This document shows positions 10,023 to 21,428 of a stretch of 64,000 bases of DNA, in pieces; the stretch's first letter is position 1; each line of letters begins with the position of its first letter. The stretch lies in contig NZ_JAHCVK010000003.1 in NCBI RefSeq assembly GCF_018476905.1, forward strand, positions 124,001 to 188,000, read 5' to 3'. Position numbers and translations under genes: made by a program. The notes under the pieces were generated by a model. That model was not told where the DNA came from and ran no database searches. It was given only the letters and a program-made list of their open reading frames with translations. Origin of the DNA: Geomobilimonas luticola. GTDB taxonomy: Bacteria > Desulfobacterota > Desulfuromonadia > Geobacterales > Geobacteraceae.

Positions 10023-11398
10023 AGATCTTCCTGCAGCCGCGTGAGGAGCTTTTCCCCCACCTGCCAGAGATTGCCGGCGCCAAGGGTGAGGCAGAGGTCT
10101 CCCGGCTTCAGGATCTGCAGCAGGTGGTCGCACAGCTCTTCCCGGTCGGCGATATAGGTGACGTCCTTCTGGCCATGCTTCCTGATGCTGGCGACCAGCT
10201 CCGCCGAGGTGGCCCCCGGGATCGGCTGCTCGCCGGCCGGGTAGATATCGGTCAGCACCAGCACGTCCGCATCGTAAAACGCCTTGACGAAGTCGTCGAA
10301 CAGCTCCTTGGTCCGGGTGTAGCGGTGGGGCTGGAAGGCAACCACGAGGCGCCGGTCCCCCCACCCCCCCTTGGCCGCGGCGAGCGTGGCACGGATCTCG
10401 GTGGGATGATGGCCGTAATCGTCCACCACCATGATCCCCTTGCCCTCCCCCTTGATCTGGAAGCGGCGCCCCACCCCCCCGAAATCCCGGAAACCTTCCC
10501 GGATGGTCTCGAAGGGGACGTTGAGCTCCATGGCCACGGCGATGCAGGCCAGGGCGTTGAGCACGTTGTGGGCGCCGGGCATCTTGAAGGAAATCTCCCC
10601 CAGCCGTTCCCCCCGGTAGTGGGCGACGAAGGAGGTGCTGTTTCCCGCCAGCTGGATGTCGCTGGCCCGGAAATCGGCCTGGCTGGAAAGTCCGTAGGTG
10701 GTGAAGCGCTTCTTCACCCGGGGGATGATATCCGCCACGTTGGGACTGTCGAGACAGAGCACCGCCAGGCCGTAGAAGGGAACCTTGTTGATGAACTCGA
10801 CGAAGGTATCCTTGATCTCCCCGATGCCGCTGTAGAAGTCCAGATGATCGGCATCGATGTTGGTCACCACGGCGATGGTGGGAGAGAGCTTCAGGAACGA
10901 GCCGTCCGACTCGTCCGCCTCGGCCACCAGGAACTTCCCCTGCCCCAGCTTGGCGTTGCTCCCGATGGAATCGAGCCGGCCGCCGATGACGATGGTCGGG
11001 TCGATGCCGGCGAAACCGAGGACGGTAGAGACCATGGAGGTGGTGGTGGTCTTGCCGTGGGTGCCGGCGATGGCGATGCCGTACTTCATCCGCATCAGCT
11101 CCGCAAGCATCTCCGCCCGGGGTATGACCGGTATGAGCCGCTCCCGCGCCTCGATCACCTCGGGATTGTCGTCATGAACCGCGCTGGAGATGACCACCAC
11201 GTCCACGCTGGCCACGTTCTCCCGGGCATGGCCGGTGAATATCTCTCCCCCGAGGGAGGCAAGCCGGTCGGTAATCTCCGACTTCCGCAGATCCGAACCG
11301 GACACCTTGTACCCCAGGTTGAGAAGCACCTCGGCGATGCCGCTCATGCCGATGCCGCCGATACCGACGAAGTGGATTTTCTCTATTTTGCCGTACAT
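10019..11398 (-). CDS. murC: UDP-N-acetylmuramate--L-alanine ligase
   Basis: A 459-residue Mur ligase adding L-Ala to UDP-MurNAc. The N-terminal Rossmann motif is [17 protein letters not shown] (9-25) and the ATPase P-loop is [11 protein letters not shown]. The central ADESDGSFL and C-terminal [10 protein letters not shown] motifs are typical of MurC rather than MurD/E/F. It overlaps murB by 4 bases. The 75-bp gap to murG upstream holds a short direct repeat (TGGGCTA twice) and nothing else notable. Confidence 0.98.
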   Translation of the reverse strand: MYGKIEKIHFVGIGGIGMSGIAEVLLNLGYKVSGSDLRKSEITDRLASLGGEIFTGHARENVASVDVVVISSAVHDDNPEVIEARERLIPVIPRAEMLAELMRMKYGIAIAGTHGKTTTTSMVSTVLGFAGIDPTIVIGGRLDSIGSNAKLGQGKFLVAEADESDGSFLKLSPTIAVVTNIDADHLDFYSGIGEIKDTFVEFINKVPFYGLAVLCLDSPNVADIIPRVKKRFTTYGLSSQADFRASDIQLAGNSTSFVAHYRGERLGEISFKMPGAHNVLNALACIAVAMELNVPFETIREGFRDFGGVGRRFQIKGEGKGIMVVDDYGHHPTEIRATLAAAKGGWGDRRLVVAFQPHRYTRTKELFDDFVKAFYDADVLVLTDIYPAGEQPIPGATSAELVASIRKHGQKDVTYIADREELCDHLLQILKPGDLCLTLGAGNLWQVGEKLLTRLQEDL

Positions 11399-11473
11399 GG
11401 AACCCCTCTGGGCTATGGGCTATGGGCACGAGGCACTGGGTTTGAGTTTTCCCTGGCGCCTGTCGCCCGGAGC

Positions 11474-12556
11474 CTAGTCCCTGTATTTCAGCATCTCATC
11501 CACGATGACCTTTGCCGCATCGAGCCTGGCCAGATTGCGGGCGTTTCTGCCCGTTTCAGCCAGTTTCTCCCGGTTCCCGACCAGCCCGATGATCTCCTGG
11601 GCCAGCCGTTCCCCGGTGAGCTCATGCTCCAGCAGCATGAAACAGGCCCCTTCCTTGAGCAGCGCCTCGGCATTCCTGCGCTGGTGGTCGTCCGTGGCAT
11701 GGGGAAACGGTATGAAGAGGCATGCCTTGCCGCAGGCTGTCACCTCGGCGATGGTGGTAGCCCCGGCCCGGCAGACGACCAGGTCCGCCCGGTGATAGGC
11801 ATCCGACATGTTGTCGATGAACGGAACCACCTCGGCGGGAAACCCCGCCTTTTCATACCCTTCCCGCACCTCTGCCAGGTCGCTCTCACCGGTCTGGTGG
11901 GTTATGGCCAACCGCTCACGGAGTGCATCCAGGTGGGGGAGGGCCGCGACGAGCGCCCGGTTGATGCTGCGGGCCCCCTGGCTCCCCCCGAACACCAGCA
12001 GGCTGAACCGTCCATCCGCTGCTGCTGGCCGCTCTGCCACCACCTCATCCAGGATCTGGCGGCGCAAGGGGTTGCCGGTCAGGAGCGTCTTCCCCTCGGG
12101 AAAGAATTTTCGCGCCTCTTCCAGGGAGATGAAGGTCTTTTCCGCAACCCGGGACAGGATTTTGTTGGTCATCCCCGGGATGGCGTTCTGCTCATGGATG
12201 AACCGGCGAACCTGCATCCCCCGCGCCGCCAGAACCATGGGGGCTGAAGCGTAACCGCCGACACCGAGCACCAGGTCGGGACGATAGCTCTTGAGCAGTT
12301 GCCGCGACTGGGAATATCCGTGCATGAACTTGGCAAGGCCGACCATCTGGGCAATGCCGCTCTTCCCCCTGACCCCTGCAGCGGAGATCAGTTCGAGCCG
12401 GTAGCCGAGCCGGGGGAGCACCCGCGCCTCGATTCCCCGCTCGGTGCCGACGAACAGGACCTCGTTCGAAGCGTCCCGCGCCAGGAATTCCTCCGCCACC
12501 GCTATGCCGGGGAACAGGTGCCCGCCGGTTCCGCCGCCGGCAATGACCAGTTTCAT
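11474..12556 (-). CDS. murG: Lipid II synthase (GlcNAc transferase) MurG
   Basis: A 360-residue GT-B glycosyltransferase that adds GlcNAc to lipid I at the inner membrane face. The N-terminal glycine loop IAGGGTGGHLFPGIAVAEE, the HEQNAIPGMTNK stretch and the donor-binding FGGSQGARSIN and CRAGATTIAEV motifs are all present. It overlaps ftsW by 4 bases (ATGA), so the two are translationally coupled. Confidence 0.98.
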   Translation of the reverse strand: MKLVIAGGGTGGHLFPGIAVAEEFLARDASNEVLFVGTERGIEARVLPRLGYRLELISAAGVRGKSGIAQMVGLAKFMHGYSQSRQLLKSYRPDLVLGVGGYASAPMVLAARGMQVRRFIHEQNAIPGMTNKILSRVAEKTFISLEEARKFFPEGKTLLTGNPLRRQILDEVVAERPAAADGRFSLLVFGGSQGARSINRALVAALPHLDALRERLAITHQTGESDLAEVREGYEKAGFPAEVVPFIDNMSDAYHRADLVVCRAGATTIAEVTACGKACLFIPFPHATDDHQRRNAEALLKEGACFMLLEHELTGERLAQEIIGLVGNREKLAETGRNARNLARLDAAKVIVDEMLKYRD

Positions 12557-13659
12557 GGCGTCCCCCGCATCCGCGATGACACGTTGAGGAGTATCCCCAC
12601 CGCAAACAGGGTTACCACCAGCGAGCTGCCTCCGTAACTCAGGAACGGCAGCGCCAGCCCCTTGGTCGGAAGAAGGCCGGTAACCACCCCCATGTTGACG
12701 AATGCCTCGATTCCCAGCAGGGTTACGATGCCGAATGCCAGGTAGCGGCCGAAATTGTTGTCGGTCTGGAGAGCGACCCGCATCCCCCGACTGACGAGGA
12801 GCAGGAACATGGCGGCGATGATGAGCACACCGATGAGCCCCAGCTCCTCCCCCACAACCGACAGGATGAAGTCGGTATGGGCCTCGGGGAGATAGAAAAG
12901 CTTCTGCTTACCCTCGCCGAGCCCCTGCCCCAGTATGCCGCCGTTGCCGAAGGCGAGCCACGACTGGATGATCTGGAATCCGCTGTCGGTCGGATCCTCC
13001 CAGGGGTTGAGGTAGGCCAGTATCCGGCGGCGCCGGTAGTCTACGTTCATGACGAGGAAGTAGAGGAACGGCAGCGCCAGCACCACCATGCCGAGTATGT
13101 AGCGGGGACGTGTCCCTGCGGCGAAAAGCATGACGACCGCCACCATGCCGAGGGTCAGCGCCGCCCCCAGGTCATGCTGCTTGAGGAGCAGAAGCAGCAG
13201 GCCGGCCAGGAGGACCATGTAGGGGAGGAAACCGGCGGCAAAGAACTTGACCTTCTCCTGCCGCTTGTCCAGTGAATAGGCCATGTAGACGATGAGGGCG
13301 ATCTTGGCCAGTTCCGATGGCTGGAAGTTGAAGCCGGGGAGCCGGATCCAGCGCGACGCTCCCTTGGCGGTCCCGCCGATCCCCGGCACGAAGACAAGCA
13401 CCAGCAGCACCAGGCATCCCAGCAGTCCCGGCACCGCCCAGCGACGCCATTTTTCGTAATCCATGGTCATGGCAAAGGCCATCAGGCCGAATCCGAGTAC
13501 GGCATAGGCTCCCTGCCGCTTGAGGAAAAAGAAACCATCGTGATATTTCTTTGCCGCCATGACCGACGAAGCGGAATAGACCATGACCACGCCGAAGCAG
13601 GTGAGGGCCACCGCCATCAGCAGGATCACCAGGTCGTAGCGCTCCATCTGCTTCAACAC
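12553..13659 (-). CDS. ftsW: Septal peptidoglycan glycosyltransferase FtsW (SEDS family)
   Basis: A 368-residue SEDS protein with about ten membrane helices. It polymerises lipid II at the septum together with FtsI. Family motifs include [21 protein letters not shown] and the C-terminal [13 protein letters not shown]-type motif (here [15 protein letters not shown]). It overlaps murD by 7 bases. Nothing in the sequence departs from family length. Confidence 0.97.
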   Translation of the reverse strand: MLKQMERYDLVILLMAVALTCFGVVMVYSASSVMAAKKYHDGFFFLKRQGAYAVLGFGLMAFAMTMDYEKWRRWAVPGLLGCLVLLVLVFVPGIGGTAKGASRWIRLPGFNFQPSELAKIALIVYMAYSLDKRQEKVKFFAAGFLPYMVLLAGLLLLLLKQHDLGAALTLGMVAVVMLFAAGTRPRYILGMVVLALPFLYFLVMNVDYRRRRILAYLNPWEDPTDSGFQIIQSWLAFGNGGILGQGLGEGKQKLFYLPEAHTDFILSVVGEELGLIGVLIIAAMFLLLVSRGMRVALQTDNNFGRYLAFGIVTLLGIEAFVNMGVVTGLLPTKGLALPFLSYGGSSLVVTLFAVGILLNVSSRMRGTP

Positions 13660-15032
13660 GGTTTCTCCTCCAGGGCACGCACCAGCGACTTGTAGCGCTC
13701 GGCCCTCTCTTCGTAATCGCGGAACATGTCGAAGCTGGAGCAGGCGGGTGAAAAGAGGACGATGCCTCCCCGTTCCGTGAGAGCAGCCGCTGTCTGCACC
13801 GCCTCTTCGAGAGAGGCCGCCATGTGCGTGTCGGTGAGGTGCCCCAGTTCCCGGGCAATCCGCTCCCTGGCCTCGCCGATCAGCACCATGTGCCGGACCC
13901 GGGATTCGACGAGTTCCGCCAGCGGCGCGTAGGAGCCCCCCTTGTCCTTCCCTCCGGCAATCAGGGTGATGTTATCGAAACTGGCCAGCGCTTTCTCCAC
14001 GCTCCCCACGTTGGTCGCCTTGCTGTCCTCGTACCAGGGGACGCCGTTCACCGTCCGGACCAGCTCCATCCGGTGAGGAAGACCGCGGAAGGCGGAGACG
14101 GCCGCCTGGCAGGTTGCGGCATCGCATCCCATGAGGAGCGCCGTCGCCAGTGCAGCCATGATGTTCTCGATGTTGTGGACCCCCTGCAGATGATAGCCGG
14201 CAGTGGTAAAGTGCTCTTCCCGCCCTTCCCAGCGGAAGGTGATGACGCCGTTCCGGAGGAAGAGCCCTTCGGAAAGTTCCTGCCGCTGGCTGGTCGGCAC
14301 CACCCGCGCCGCCAGGCGGTCGGCAGATGCGGCCACCAGCGGGTCGTCCACATTGAGCACCGCGAAGTCCTCGGCGGTCTGGTTCATGAATATCCGGAGC
14401 TTGGCGTCGATGTACTCCTGGAACGTCGCGTAGCGGTCCAGGTGGTCCTCGGTGATATTGAGGAGCACCGCCACCCGGGGACGGAACCGCTCGATTCCCT
14501 CCAACTGGAAAGAGGAAAGTTCCACCACCACCCGTTCGTACGCAACCGCCTTCGTCTCAGGGGAGGCAGGTTCCACCGCCTCGATGAGCGGATTGCCGAT
14601 GTTGCCGCCGACAAAGGTTGCAAATCCGGCCGCCTTGAAAATCTCCCCCGTCAGGGTCGTGGTGGTGGTCTTGCCGTTGGTGCCGGTAATGGCCGCGACG
14701 GGAGCGGTTATGAACCGGCTCGCCAGTTCCACCTCGCTCACGATCATCCGCCCCGCTGCGCGGGCCGCAAGGAGCGGCTTGATATCCAGGGGGACCCCCG
14801 GGCTCACCACGATCAGGTCGGCGGTGCGGAAACGCTCCTCGTCATGGCCACCCAGTTCCAGCGTCACCGGCAGGCCCGCAAGCTTGTCAAGCCAGGAAGC
14901 AAGATCTGCCTCACCCTTCATGTCAGTGATGGTCACCTGCGCCCCCTGTTTCACAAGGAAGCGGGCTACCGCTACGCCGGTGCGGGCCAGTCCGACAACG
15001 AGAATTTTTTTATTTTTCAGTTCCATAGCCAT
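13653..15032 (-). CDS. murD: UDP-N-acetylmuramoylalanine--D-glutamate ligase
   Basis: A 459-residue Mur ligase adding D-Glu. The N-terminal [19 protein letters not shown] and the P-loop [11 protein letters not shown] are present, with [15 protein letters not shown] later. I choose the ATG at 15032; a second ATG two codons downstream is possible. A longer frame reading into mraY is rejected because it has no family similarity. It lies 16 bp after mraY. Confidence 0.97.
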   Translation of the reverse strand: MAMELKNKKILVVGLARTGVAVARFLVKQGAQVTITDMKGEADLASWLDKLAGLPVTLELGGHDEERFRTADLIVVSPGVPLDIKPLLAARAAGRMIVSEVELASRFITAPVAAITGTNGKTTTTTLTGEIFKAAGFATFVGGNIGNPLIEAVEPASPETKAVAYERVVVELSSFQLEGIERFRPRVAVLLNITEDHLDRYATFQEYIDAKLRIFMNQTAEDFAVLNVDDPLVAASADRLAARVVPTSQRQELSEGLFLRNGVITFRWEGREEHFTTAGYHLQGVHNIENIMAALATALLMGCDAATCQAAVSAFRGLPHRMELVRTVNGVPWYEDSKATNVGSVEKALASFDNITLIAGGKDKGGSYAPLAELVESRVRHMVLIGEARERIARELGHLTDTHMAASLEEAVQTAAALTERGGIVLFSPACSSFDMFRDYEERAERYKSLVRALEEKPC

Positions 15033-15048
15033 GTTCGTTTTCTCTGGA

Positions 15049-16125
15049 TTACCGCATCTTGAGCGTGGATATGGCAACCAGGGCCAATATGATGGTAATG
15101 ATCCAGAACCGGACGATGATCTTCGGCTCCGCCACACCTTTCAGTTCGAAGTGGTGGTGGATCGGTGCCATCCTGAAAATGCGCTTGCCGCGGTATTTGT
15201 ACGAGCCGACCTGGAAGATGACCGACAGTGCCTCGATCACGAACACGCCGCCGACGATGACCAGGAGTATCTCCTGCTTGGTAATCACCGCCAGAGCCCC
15301 CAGGGCGCCACCCAGCGGCAGGGACCCCACATCCCCCATGAAGACCTCGGCGGGATAGGAGTTGTACCAGAGGAACCCGAGCCCGGCCCCGACCATCGCT
15401 CCGCACAGCACCGCCAGTTCCCCGCTTCCCGCGACATACGGTATCTGTAGGTAGCTGGAAAGCCGGGCGTTGCCGGCGATGTAGCAGAAGAGCATGTAGG
15501 TGCCGGCATTGAGCGCTACCGGTCCGATGGCCAGGCCGTCCAGTCCGTCGGTCAGGTTGACCGCATTGCTCGCCCCGACGATGACGAGAGTGGCGAACGC
15601 AATGTACGCTATCCCCAGGTCGGGATGGAGCCGTTTGAAGAACGGGAAATATACCTCGCTGGAGAATCCGGGAAGGGTGTAGAGGATTATTCCCACGGCG
15701 CCGGCGATCAGTACCTGCCAGAACATCTTCTGGCGCGGGGACAGCCCCTTCGGGTCCTTTTCCACCACCTTCTTGTAGTCGTCCACGAAACCGATCAGGC
15801 CGTACCCGACGATGACCAGCAGGGTCAGCCAGACGAAAACGTTGCGCAGGTCGGCCCAGAGCAGGGTGGGGACGATGATTGCCGTCAGGATGAGCACCCC
15901 TCCCATGGTGGGGGTCCCCGCCTTCTTGAGGTGGGACTCGGGACCGTCGGTCCGGATTACCTGGCGTGCCTGCAGCGATTCAAGCTTCCGGATGATCCAG
16001 GGCCCGATGATGAAGCAGACGATGAGGGCGGTGATCATGGCATAGATGGTCCGGAAGGTGAGGTATTTGAACACGTTGAACAGCTTGACACTGGAGGCCA
16101 GTGGATAGAGCAGATGGTACAGCAT
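15049..16125 (-). CDS. mraY: Phospho-N-acetylmuramoyl-pentapeptide transferase (lipid I synthase)
   Basis: A 358-residue enzyme with ten membrane spans that transfers phospho-MurNAc-pentapeptide to undecaprenyl phosphate. Catalytic motifs: [23 protein letters not shown] with the aspartates that bind magnesium, and the C-terminal [11 protein letters not shown] loop. Its start and the murF stop share one base, so the genes are tightly coupled. Confidence 0.98.
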   Translation of the reverse strand: MLYHLLYPLASSVKLFNVFKYLTFRTIYAMITALIVCFIIGPWIIRKLESLQARQVIRTDGPESHLKKAGTPTMGGVLILTAIIVPTLLWADLRNVFVWLTLLVIVGYGLIGFVDDYKKVVEKDPKGLSPRQKMFWQVLIAGAVGIILYTLPGFSSEVYFPFFKRLHPDLGIAYIAFATLVIVGASNAVNLTDGLDGLAIGPVALNAGTYMLFCYIAGNARLSSYLQIPYVAGSGELAVLCGAMVGAGLGFLWYNSYPAEVFMGDVGSLPLGGALGALAVITKQEILLVIVGGVFVIEALSVIFQVGSYKYRGKRIFRMAPIHHHFELKGVAEPKIIVRFWIITIILALVAISTLKMR

Positions 16126-17528
16126 CAGGTCGTCCCCTTCCTGCCGGCGGTGTCGAAGCCGCTCCGGATGGCGTCGGCTACCCGTTCCATGCGCATGCCG
16201 CGCGAACCTTTGACCAGTATGACATCACCGGCAAGCGTTCCCCGTGCGAGATCGGCAATGAGCTTGTCCTGGGTGGGAACCACGATAATCTGCTCCTCCG
16301 CCAGGCCTGCCGCCACGGCTCCCGATGCCACAACCTCAGCCATCCCTCCCACCAGGTAGAGCCGGTCGACGCAGCCGGCCGCCAGACGCCCAACATCCTG
16401 ATGAGACTGGCCGGTATCCGTCCCGAGCTCCAGCATATCGCCGAGCACCGCCACGGCGCGTCCCTCTTCCTTCAGCTCCCGCAGGGTCACGAGAGCCGCG
16501 GCCATGGACGCAGGATTGGCATTGTAACTGTCATCGATGAGAACGACGCCGTCCACCTCTTCCACTTTGAAACGTTTGTCGTACGGGGTGAAGGTCTCGA
16601 GCCCCTTACGGATCACTTCAGGGCCGATACCCAGGGCAACGGCCGCAGCCGCCGCAGCAAGGGCGTTGTAGATGTTGTGTCGCCCGTAAGCGTGCAGTGT
16701 GACCGTCACGGAAGCGGCGGGAAGCTGGAGGACGAAGTGCTGCCCGCGCCGTCCACGCCCCTCGATCTGGACGGCACTTACATCTGCCCCGTGCAGCCCG
16801 AAGGACAGCCGCTTTACCCCGGCGGGCACCGGCAGCGCCGCTATACGGGTATCATCTGCGTTGTAGACGGCAACTGCCCCTTCGGTAAGGCCCATGAACA
16901 GCTCACCCTTGGCGCGAGCCACCGCATCGACGCTCCCCATGCTTTCCAGATGTGCAGGAAAGGCATTGGTGATCACCCCCACTTGGGGCGCCGTGATCTC
17001 CGTCAACCGCGCGATCTCTCCCGGCTCGCTCATCCCCATCTCCAGCACCCCCCAGCGGTGAGCGGGAGTCAGTTGCAGGAGCATCTGGGGAAGGCCGATC
17101 AGGTTGTTCAGGTTTCCGCTCGTCTTGAGCCCTTCGCCGGCAAGAGAGAGGATGGCTGCCAGCATCTCTTTGGTGGTGGTCTTGCCGTTGCTGCCGGTTA
17201 CGCCGAACAGCGGCAGTGTGAACCGTCGCCGGTGGAAAGCGGCCAGATCTCCGAGGGCACGCAGAGTGTCATCTACGGCGATGCAACAGACACCTGCCGG
17301 CGGCTGGTTTTCGGCCAGCCAGCTCTTTTCAGCAAGCAGTACCCTGCACCCCCGCTCGGCCGCCGCACCTATATAGTCGTGGCCGTCAAACCGCTCTCCG
17401 CGCAGGGGTATGAACAGCTCACCGGCCGTCACCGTCCGTGAATCGGTGGAAATACCCTTGACCCCGTCCACGGTCTGGCCGCTGATGGTGCCGACCGTCG
17501 CCCGGGCTATTTCCTCGACCGTGAACAT
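16125..17528 (-). CDS. murF: UDP-MurNAc-tripeptide--D-Ala-D-Ala ligase
   Basis: A 467-residue Mur ligase adding the D-Ala-D-Ala dipeptide. The P-loop is [12 protein letters not shown], with the following NLNNLIGLP characteristic of Mur[13 protein letters not shown] is the substrate-domain motif. It starts 3 bp after the murE stop. Confidence 0.98.
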   Translation of the reverse strand: MFTVEEIARATVGTISGQTVDGVKGISTDSRTVTAGELFIPLRGERFDGHDYIGAAAERGCRVLLAEKSWLAENQPPAGVCCIAVDDTLRALGDLAAFHRRRFTLPLFGVTGSNGKTTTKEMLAAILSLAGEGLKTSGNLNNLIGLPQMLLQLTPAHRWGVLEMGMSEPGEIARLTEITAPQVGVITNAFPAHLESMGSVDAVARAKGELFMGLTEGAVAVYNADDTRIAALPVPAGVKRLSFGLHGADVSAVQIEGRGRRGQHFVLQLPAASVTVTLHAYGRHNIYNALAAAAAAVALGIGPEVIRKGLETFTPYDKRFKVEEVDGVVLIDDSYNANPASMAAALVTLRELKEEGRAVAVLGDMLELGTDTGQSHQDVGRLAAGCVDRLYLVGGMAEVVASGAVAAGLAEEQIIVVPTQDKLIADLARGTLAGDVILVKGSRGMRMERVADAIRSGFDTAGRKGTT

Positions 17529-17531
17529 CCC

Positions 17532-19055
17532 CTAGCTCTCCATCTCGGCAAAGGCGCGCGCCGCCTCTTCCCGGTCGTCGAAGTGGTGTTTTTCCGTGCC
17601 GATGATCTGGTAATCCTCGTGCCCCTTGCCCGCCAGAAGGACGATATCGCGGGGGCGTGCAAGCCGGACCGCAAGCCTGATGGCGTCGCGGCGGTTCTCG
17701 ATGGTACAGAAGCCCTTATCCTTGATTCCCTCCGCCAGTTCAGACGGTGCGTATTCCCGCAGGCCGAGAGGAAGGATACCCTGGCGGACCTGGGCAAGAA
17801 TGCTGGCCGGGTCTTCGGTACGTGGATTATCTGAGGTGACGATGGCAAGGTCGCTGTACCGCCCGGCGATCTCCCCCATAACCGGCCGTTTCCCCCGGTC
17901 CCGGTCGCCGCCGCAACCGAAAACCGTTATGATCCGACCCTCAGCCAATTCTGTCACTGTCCGGAGTACGTTTTCCAAGGCGTCACCCGTATGGGCGTAA
18001 TCCACGAGCAGGGCGACGCCCCGGCCGTTGGCAACCCGCTCCAGTCTCCCCGGAACGCTGGCATGCCGTTCGATGCCTTCCCGGATGGCCGCAAGGGGGA
18101 TATCGAGCGCCACCCCGGCACCAGCTGCCGCCAGGATATTGTAGAGATTGAAACGACCGAGCAGGGCGGAACGGAACGGCAGTTCCCCTGCCGGGGTTAC
18201 GAGCATGCCGCTGATGCCGTCAACGGAAAAGCTGATTTCCCTGGCCGTCACCTGGGCTGCGGGACCAAGCCCGTAGCCGATGACGGGACAAGCCGTCACT
18301 GCAGCCACCTGGCTGCCGTAAGTATCATCGAGATTGATAACCGCCCGCCGTCTCGGTTTCACTTGGTCGGGAACGAGCAGCTCGGCAAAGAGCCGCTGTT
18401 TGCTCGCCAGGTATGATTCCATGTCATGGTGGTAATCGAGATGATCCCGGGTAAGGTTGGTGAAAACCCCCACGTCGAACCGGCAGCCATCAACTCTGTG
18501 CTGCTCAAGGGCATGGGACGAGACCTCCATCACCATGCTCCCTGCCCCCATATCCGCCACTTCCCGGAGAATCCGCTGCAGGTCCACCGATTCGGGTGTC
18601 GTGTGGGAGGAAGGGATAATCCTCTCCCGGAACCGGTAGCTGATGGTGCCGAGCACGGCGGCGGGAAGGCCTGCCTCGGCGAGGATCGCCTCCACCAGGT
18701 AGGTGGTGGTGGTTTTGCCATTGGTCCCGGTGATGCCGACAAGGGGAACGGTATCGGTCGGATTGCCGTAAAAGATGGCAGCCATTCTGGTCATGGCGAG
18801 CCGGGCATCGGCCACTTTGATCCAAGCTGCCGTAGCCGGTGCAAACGCCTCGTCTTCCAGCACCACGGCTACCGCACCCGCCTGCAGGGCGGTATCGATA
18901 AAGCGATGGCCGTCAGAGGCTACCCCCCTTAACGCGAAAAAGAGACCCCCGGGCTTTACCTGACGGGAATCATAGTACAGCCCCTGGATCTCCAGGGCCA
19001 CGGTGCCGCCCGTTGCGAGCGGTGTGGTCGATGTGAGCAGTTCACTCAGCAGCAT
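17532..19055 (-). CDS. murE: UDP-MurNAc-tripeptide synthetase (meso-diaminopimelate adding)
   Basis: A 507-residue Mur ligase adding the third stem residue. The P-loop is [12 protein letters not shown]. The C-terminal DNPR motif (VTSDNPRTEDP) is the known selector for meso-diaminopimelate over lysine, in line with a Gram-negative wall. It lies 50 bp downstream of ftsI with no terminator between. Confidence 0.98.
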   Translation of the reverse strand: MLLSELLTSTTPLATGGTVALEIQGLYYDSRQVKPGGLFFALRGVASDGHRFIDTALQAGAVAVVLEDEAFAPATAAWIKVADARLAMTRMAAIFYGNPTDTVPLVGITGTNGKTTTTYLVEAILAEAGLPAAVLGTISYRFRERIIPSSHTTPESVDLQRILREVADMGAGSMVMEVSSHALEQHRVDGCRFDVGVFTNLTRDHLDYHHDMESYLASKQRLFAELLVPDQVKPRRRAVINLDDTYGSQVAAVTACPVIGYGLGPAAQVTAREISFSVDGISGMLVTPAGELPFRSALLGRFNLYNILAAAGAGVALDIPLAAIREGIERHASVPGRLERVANGRGVALLVDYAHTGDALENVLRTVTELAEGRIITVFGCGGDRDRGKRPVMGEIAGRYSDLAIVTSDNPRTEDPASILAQVRQGILPLGLREYAPSELAEGIKDKGFCTIENRRDAIRLAVRLARPRDIVLLAGKGHEDYQIIGTEKHHFDDREEAARAFAEMES

Positions 19056-19105
19056 GTGGCCTCTTTCGGTAACCGTTGGTATGGTTTTTCAGCATCTGCA
19101 ACTCC

Positions 19106-21076
19106 TCAGGCCGCCGGGGCGAATTTTATCCAGACCGGTTCACTCGGTCCGACCCGGCGCCCGGCAGGGGGGTTCTGTTCGGCGGCCCTGCCGCTCCCTA
19201 TAAGCTTCACGTTCAAGCCGCGCTTTTCCATGGTCTGCATTACCTGACGCATGCTCATCCCGTGAAAATTGGGCATGACAACACCTTCTCCCGCCTCTTC
19301 TATGGTCCCTTCGGCCGCCACCTGCTGTTCCCCTACGTCCGGCTTCTTCACTTCGATCTGTTCCGGCCGATTCTTCAGCGCCCTCTCCGGCGGAACCCGC
19401 AGATAGCAGAGGGATTGTTGCGCGATGGCCTGGAATGCCGGAGCCGCCACCACTCCGCCGTAGGGACTGGTTTTGGGCTCGTCGATAACGACCAGGATGG
19501 TAAGTCGTGGATTGTCGACCGGGACAAAACCGGCAAATGAGGCGGTCCGTTTGTCGATGGAATAGCCACGGGTAACCGGGTCGACTTTCTGGGCGGTCCC
19601 GGTCTTGCCCGCAACGCCGTATCCGTCCACCGCCGCGTTTGTCCCGGTCCCCCCGGTCATGGTGACGCCTTCCATCATTTTGGCGACCGTACGGGCCACT
19701 TCCGGCGACACGACCCGTTGGCGTACCTGGGGTGTCATTTCCTGCAGCACCGTGCCGCTATCGTCGGTGATCTTTTCCACGACATACGGCTTCATAAGGA
19801 CACCGCCATTGGCGATTGCCGAAATGGCCGCTGCAATCTGCACGGCGTTGGCCGAAACCCCCTGGCCGAAGGATATGGTTGCAAGGTCCACCCCGAACCA
19901 CTGGGTGCGCCCCCGCAGATACCCGCTCGCCTCGCCGGGCAGGTCAAGCCCGCTCCGCTCACCGAAGCCGAAACTCCTCAGGTAGTTGTAGAGTCGCTCA
20001 GGGCCGAGCCGTGTCCCGATTTTGGCCGCGCCGATGTTACTCGAGTATTTGAGCACGTCGGCAACACTGAGCCATCCGTAGCGATGGGTATCGTGGATGG
20101 TTCGCCCGCCGATGTTGTAACTTCCGTTTTCACAGTTGAATCCGTCACGGGCGGATATGACTTTCTCTTGCAGAGCCGCTGCAACGAGGAAAACCTTGAA
20201 CGTCGATCCCGGCTCGAAGCTGTCGGCAACGGACCGGTTCCGCAGCTGCTGCGGCCCGAATTTAGCGTAAGAGTTCGGATTGAAATTGGGGTAGTTGGCC
20301 ATTGCCAGTATCTTGCCGGTCTGCGGCTCCATCACCAGGGCGATCCCCGCCTTGGCACGGCTTTCCAAAACCGCTTTGGTCAACTCCTTTTCCGCAAGAT
20401 ACTGGATGTTCTTGTCAAGGGTCAGGGTAACGTTCTGCCCCTTGGATGCCTTTTTCACGACCATCCCCTTGAGCGCCACATCACGCCCCAGGGCATCCCG
20501 CTCGGTCACGAGATACCCCGTATTGCCAAGGATGGTGGAATTGTATCTCAGCTCGACCCCCTCGAGCCCGGCGGGATCAAGACCGGTGAAACCGATGACG
20601 TGGGCGGCAATCTCCGCGTTGGGATAAAAACGCTTGCTCTCCTTGACGAAACCGATCCCCTCGATCTCCAGGTCGCGGACCTTCTGGGCGGTTTCCGGCG
20701 TAACCTGACGCTGCAGCCAGGTAAAATTCTTGCTTCCCCGCATCTTCCTGACCAGTTCGTCGCGGCTGACCCCGAGAATGGGAGCCAATTGGGCTGCGGC
20801 GGCAGGGATATCCTCGATGTTGCGCGGTTCGGCAAAGCAGGAATCCATCTCCACCGAAACCGCCAGGGGGGCATTATTGCGGTCATAGATATCGCCCCTG
20901 CCGGGAGTGAGCTGGACAATTTTCTGGTGCTGCCTCTCCGCAAGCTTCAGGAGCTGGTCTTTCCTGACCACCTGCAGATAGACCGCCCGCGCCGAGACGA
21001 TGGCAAAGGCACCGACAAACAGGCTCCCGATGAGCCTGATCCGGACCTTTGTCCATTTCTCCCGGCGATCCATCAT
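19106..21076 (-). CDS. ftsI: Septal transpeptidase FtsI (class B PBP) with a C-terminal PASTA domain
   Basis: A 656-residue class B penicillin-binding protein. One membrane anchor lies at about 14-36 and the dimerisation domain at 60-220. The three active-site motifs are STFK (291-294), SSN (345-347) and KTG (491-493). Residues about 598-656 form one PASTA domain (VMPNFHGMSMRQVMQTMEKR and on), a feature more familiar from Gram-positive PBPs and SpoVD but common in deltaproteobacterial FtsI. It overlaps ftsL by 4 bases. Confidence 0.97.
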   Translation of the reverse strand: MMDRREKWTKVRIRLIGSLFVGAFAIVSARAVYLQVVRKDQLLKLAERQHQKIVQLTPGRGDIYDRNNAPLAVSVEMDSCFAEPRNIEDIPAAAAQLAPILGVSRDELVRKMRGSKNFTWLQRQVTPETAQKVRDLEIEGIGFVKESKRFYPNAEIAAHVIGFTGLDPAGLEGVELRYNSTILGNTGYLVTERDALGRDVALKGMVVKKASKGQNVTLTLDKNIQYLAEKELTKAVLESRAKAGIALVMEPQTGKILAMANYPNFNPNSYAKFGPQQLRNRSVADSFEPGSTFKVFLVAAALQEKVISARDGFNCENGSYNIGGRTIHDTHRYGWLSVADVLKYSSNIGAAKIGTRLGPERLYNYLRSFGFGERSGLDLPGEASGYLRGRTQWFGVDLATISFGQGVSANAVQIAAAISAIANGGVLMKPYVVEKITDDSGTVLQEMTPQVRQRVVSPEVARTVAKMMEGVTMTGGTGTNAAVDGYGVAGKTGTAQKVDPVTRGYSIDKRTASFAGFVPVDNPRLTILVVIDEPKTSPYGGVVAAPAFQAIAQQSLCYLRVPPERALKNRPEQIEVKKPDVGEQQVAAEGTIEEAGEGVVMPNFHGMSMRQVMQTMEKRGLNVKLIGSGRAAEQNPPAGRRVGPSEPVWIKFAPAA

Positions 21077-21408
21077 TTGACGACCACCACCTGCTGTTCC
21101 GTTGGCAGTGCCATACCCAGTTCACCCTTGGCCAGCACCTCGACCCGCGCTGGGTTTTTCAGGGAAGCGACTTCCAGCGTGAGCCGGTTCTGCTCCTGCT
21201 GCTGGTCCTTCAGGGTGCGGCTTGACTCGGCAAGCTGCAGGTTGAGGTCGATCACCTTCACCCGTGACCAGACATGAAAGATGGCAACCAGGGTAAGGAG
21301 CACCATCACCACCATGAGGTAGGGGAAAAGGTCCCAGCGATGGGCGTACACCGCCTCCAGTTTACGGGGAGCCGCTACCTTGCTGTACGCTGCTCGTGCA
21401 TTCGACAT
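21073..21408 (-). CDS. ftsL: Cell division protein FtsL
   Basis: A 111-residue bitopic protein with one span at about 30-50 (FPYLMVVMVLLTLVAIFHVW), followed by a periplasmic coiled coil rich in Leu and Gln (residues 55-90). It forms the FtsQLB bridge. Low sequence conservation is normal for FtsL; position between rsmH and ftsI and topology support the call. Confidence 0.88.
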   Translation of the reverse strand: MSNARAAYSKVAAPRKLEAVYAHRWDLFPYLMVVMVLLTLVAIFHVWSRVKVIDLNLQLAESSRTLKDQQQEQNRLTLEVASLKNPARVEVLAKGELGMALPTEQQVVVVK

Positions 21409-21428
21409 GAGACTCTCCTGGATGCCTG

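Noticed and set aside
9956-12247. Long plus-strand open frame (763 codons) opposite murC and murG
   Set aside because: It is antisense to two intact Mur genes with perfect motifs, is rich in Gly, His, Asp and Pro as GC-rich shadow frames are, and has no ribosome site or family motif.
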